Positions 8,172-8,558 of a stretch of DNA of 8,558 nucleotides are shown here, piece after piece; within the stretch, counting starts at the first letter, position 1, and each line of letters begins with the position of its first letter. The notes beneath the pieces were generated by a model. It worked only from the letters and a program-made list of their open reading frames with translations. It had not been told where the DNA came from and ran no database searches. Source of the stretch: Treponema sp. UBA3870. GTDB taxonomy: Bacteria; Spirochaetota; Spirochaetia; Treponematales; Treponemataceae. The stretch is taken from the NCBI GenBank assembly GCA_002392275.1, contig DGGQ01000123.1, forward strand, positions 1 to 8,558, written 5' to 3'. A program made the position numbers and the translations under genes.

Positions 8172-8208
8172 ATGCTGCAATTATTTTATGTTGCAAAAAT
8201 TATTTATG
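8172..8208 (+). repeat. Imperfect overlapping direct repeat, about 20 bp per copy
   Basis: Copy one (8172-8190) and copy two (8188-8208) share an ATG at their junction and align as ATG-CTGCAA-TTATTTTATG against ATG-TTGCAAAAATTATTTATG, differing by a 2-3 base indel and a substitution. Both begin with codons for Met-Leu-Gln, but in different frames. It looks like a slippage duplication; function unknown. Confidence 0.4.
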
Positions 8209-8313
8209 CTGGATGAGGCAAACTATCCAGAACTTGAGTTTACATGGAATGATACAAAGCCTGAAACCATAAAAGCTATTTGTCCCAAACTCTACAATAG
8301 GTTCTGGAGTTAA
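8188..8313 (+). CDS. Small hypothetical reading frame (41 codons), possibly a gene remnant
   Basis: From ATG at 8188 to TAA at 8311-8313 the frame encodes MLQKLFMLDEANYPELEF and continues through ETIKAICPKLYNRFW to the C-terminus. Its composition looks protein-like (mixed, with a plausible amphipathic helix at the end), but I do not recognise a family. There is no Shine-Dalgarno sequence before the ATG at 8188 or the in-frame ATG at 8206. The frame is also open upstream without a stop all the way back to the macroglobulin stop at 8083-8085, with which it is in frame. It could be the 3' remnant of a deleted gene, or chance. It ends 13 bp before the next small gene, whose ribosome binding site starts one base after this stop codon, as in an operon. 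Confidence 0.35.
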   Translation: MLQKLFMLDEANYPELEFTWNDTKPETIKAICPKLYNRFWS

Positions 8314-8319
8314 AGAGGA
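8314..8319 (+). promoter_or_regulatory. Ribosome binding site for the 59-residue C_GCAxxG_C_C-type protein
   Basis: AGAGGA, 7 nt before the ATG at 8327. It supports independent translation of the short protein from this ATG, even though the reading frame is open further upstream to 8273. Confidence 0.6.
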
Positions 8320-8326
8320 ATGCACG

Positions 8327-8506
8327 ATGACACACAAAGAAAAATGCGGCTCTTATATCTGTAATGATTTATTAGGCTGTGATATTACTTCAGAAGAAGG
8401 TCATCAATTTTGTGTGGATAATAAACTGTTCACAGAATTCTGCCCTAAGATGGTGGCTACAGCTGTTGAAATAGTTGAAGGAATAATACGGGAACATCAC
8501 ATATAA
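8327..8506 (+). CDS. C_GCAxxG_C_C family protein, C-terminal half only
   Basis: A 59-residue protein with five cysteines (C7, C12, C18, C29, C39). The pattern CGSYICNDLLGCDI (7-20), then EEGHQFCVDNKLFTEFCPKMV (23-43) and TAVEIVEGII (45-54), is the C-terminal half of the C_GCAxxG_C_C family. There, GSxxCxxLLGxDI and a later CPxxV..AVEIL follow an N-terminal half bearing the CxxGCAxxG motif. Full members are about 140-150 residues; here the N-terminal half is absent. The in-frame extension upstream (8273-8326) is stopped by TAA at 8270-8272 and does not resemble the missing half. Family members are often annotated as possible metal-binding or redox (seleno)proteins, but the function is not established. 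An AGAGGA site and ATG suggest it is still translated, so it could be a natural short version; otherwise it is a decayed pseudogene. Family assignment is by motif recall. Confidence 0.6.
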   Translation: MTHKEKCGSYICNDLLGCDITSEEGHQFCVDNKLFTEFCPKMVATAVEIVEGIIREHHI

Positions 8507-8527
8507 TTAAAAAGAGAAGTGCAATGA

Positions 8528-8558
8528 ATGAATATACCCGTCGTTGATTTTTTTCATC
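8528..8558 (+). CDS. Possible start of a further gene, cut by window end
   Basis: ATG at 8528 opens a frame reading MNIPVVDFFH up to the window edge. A GAGAAG element at 8513-8518 lies 9 nt before it, and the spacing of 21 bp from the previous stop fits an operon. An overlapping ATG at 8524 closes after seven codons and is unlikely to be the start. Ten codons are too few to name a product. Confidence 0.3.
   Translation, partial: MNIPVVDFFH

Noticed and set aside
8273..8326. Upstream in-frame extension of the C_GCAxxG_C_C-type protein, possibly with a selenocysteine TGA
   Set aside because: The extension carries no in-frame TGA, ends at a TAA (8270-8272), and its residues do not resemble the missing N-terminal half.

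Overview
This window comes from a diderm bacterium of moderate base composition. A spirochaete, perhaps a gut or rumen Treponema-like species, is my best guess. The guess rests on a relaxed lipobox (L-F-V-G-C), the AT-rich intergenic DNA and the mix of genes. It is an inference from style; no marker gene is present.

Layout, left to right. (1) Positions 1-311 hold the 3' part of a HicB-type antitoxin gene, cut by the window edge; its HicA toxin partner would lie outside. (2) A YfcE-type metallophosphoesterase gene (382-930, +) has all its metal-binding motifs. (3) A membrane-anchored diguanylate cyclase gene (936-2036, -) converges on it with only 5 bp between the stop codons. The cyclase has six predicted membrane segments, a GGDEM signature and no RxxD inhibitory site. 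(4) A 223-bp divergent intergenic region (2037-2259) carries one plausible sigma-70-type promoter for each flanking gene. (5) The window is dominated by a 1941-residue bacterial alpha-2-macroglobulin lipoprotein gene (2260-8085, +) with an intact GCLEQ thioester motif, followed by a strong GC stem plus T-run terminator (8111-8167). (6) The last ~390 bp hold small, closely spaced pieces: an unidentified 41-codon reading frame, a 59-residue protein matching only the C-terminal half of the C_GCAxxG_C_C family with its own ribosome binding site, and the first codons of a possible further gene leaving the window.

The genes do not form one operon. The macroglobulin is its own transcription unit, bounded by a promoter and a terminator, and no pbpC (penicillin-binding protein 1C) lies next to it within the window. 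Its expected role is periplasmic protease trapping. The phosphoesterase and the cyclase both act on nucleotide or phosphodiester chemistry, but nothing in the sequence links them functionally. The end of the window looks like a region of gene decay or rearrangement: truncated family members, an imperfect tandem repeat, and a reading frame left open past the macroglobulin stop.

I found no rRNA, tRNA, CRISPR array, insertion sequence or complete novel system. The most unusual items are the half-length C_GCAxxG_C_C protein and the stand-alone macroglobulin.
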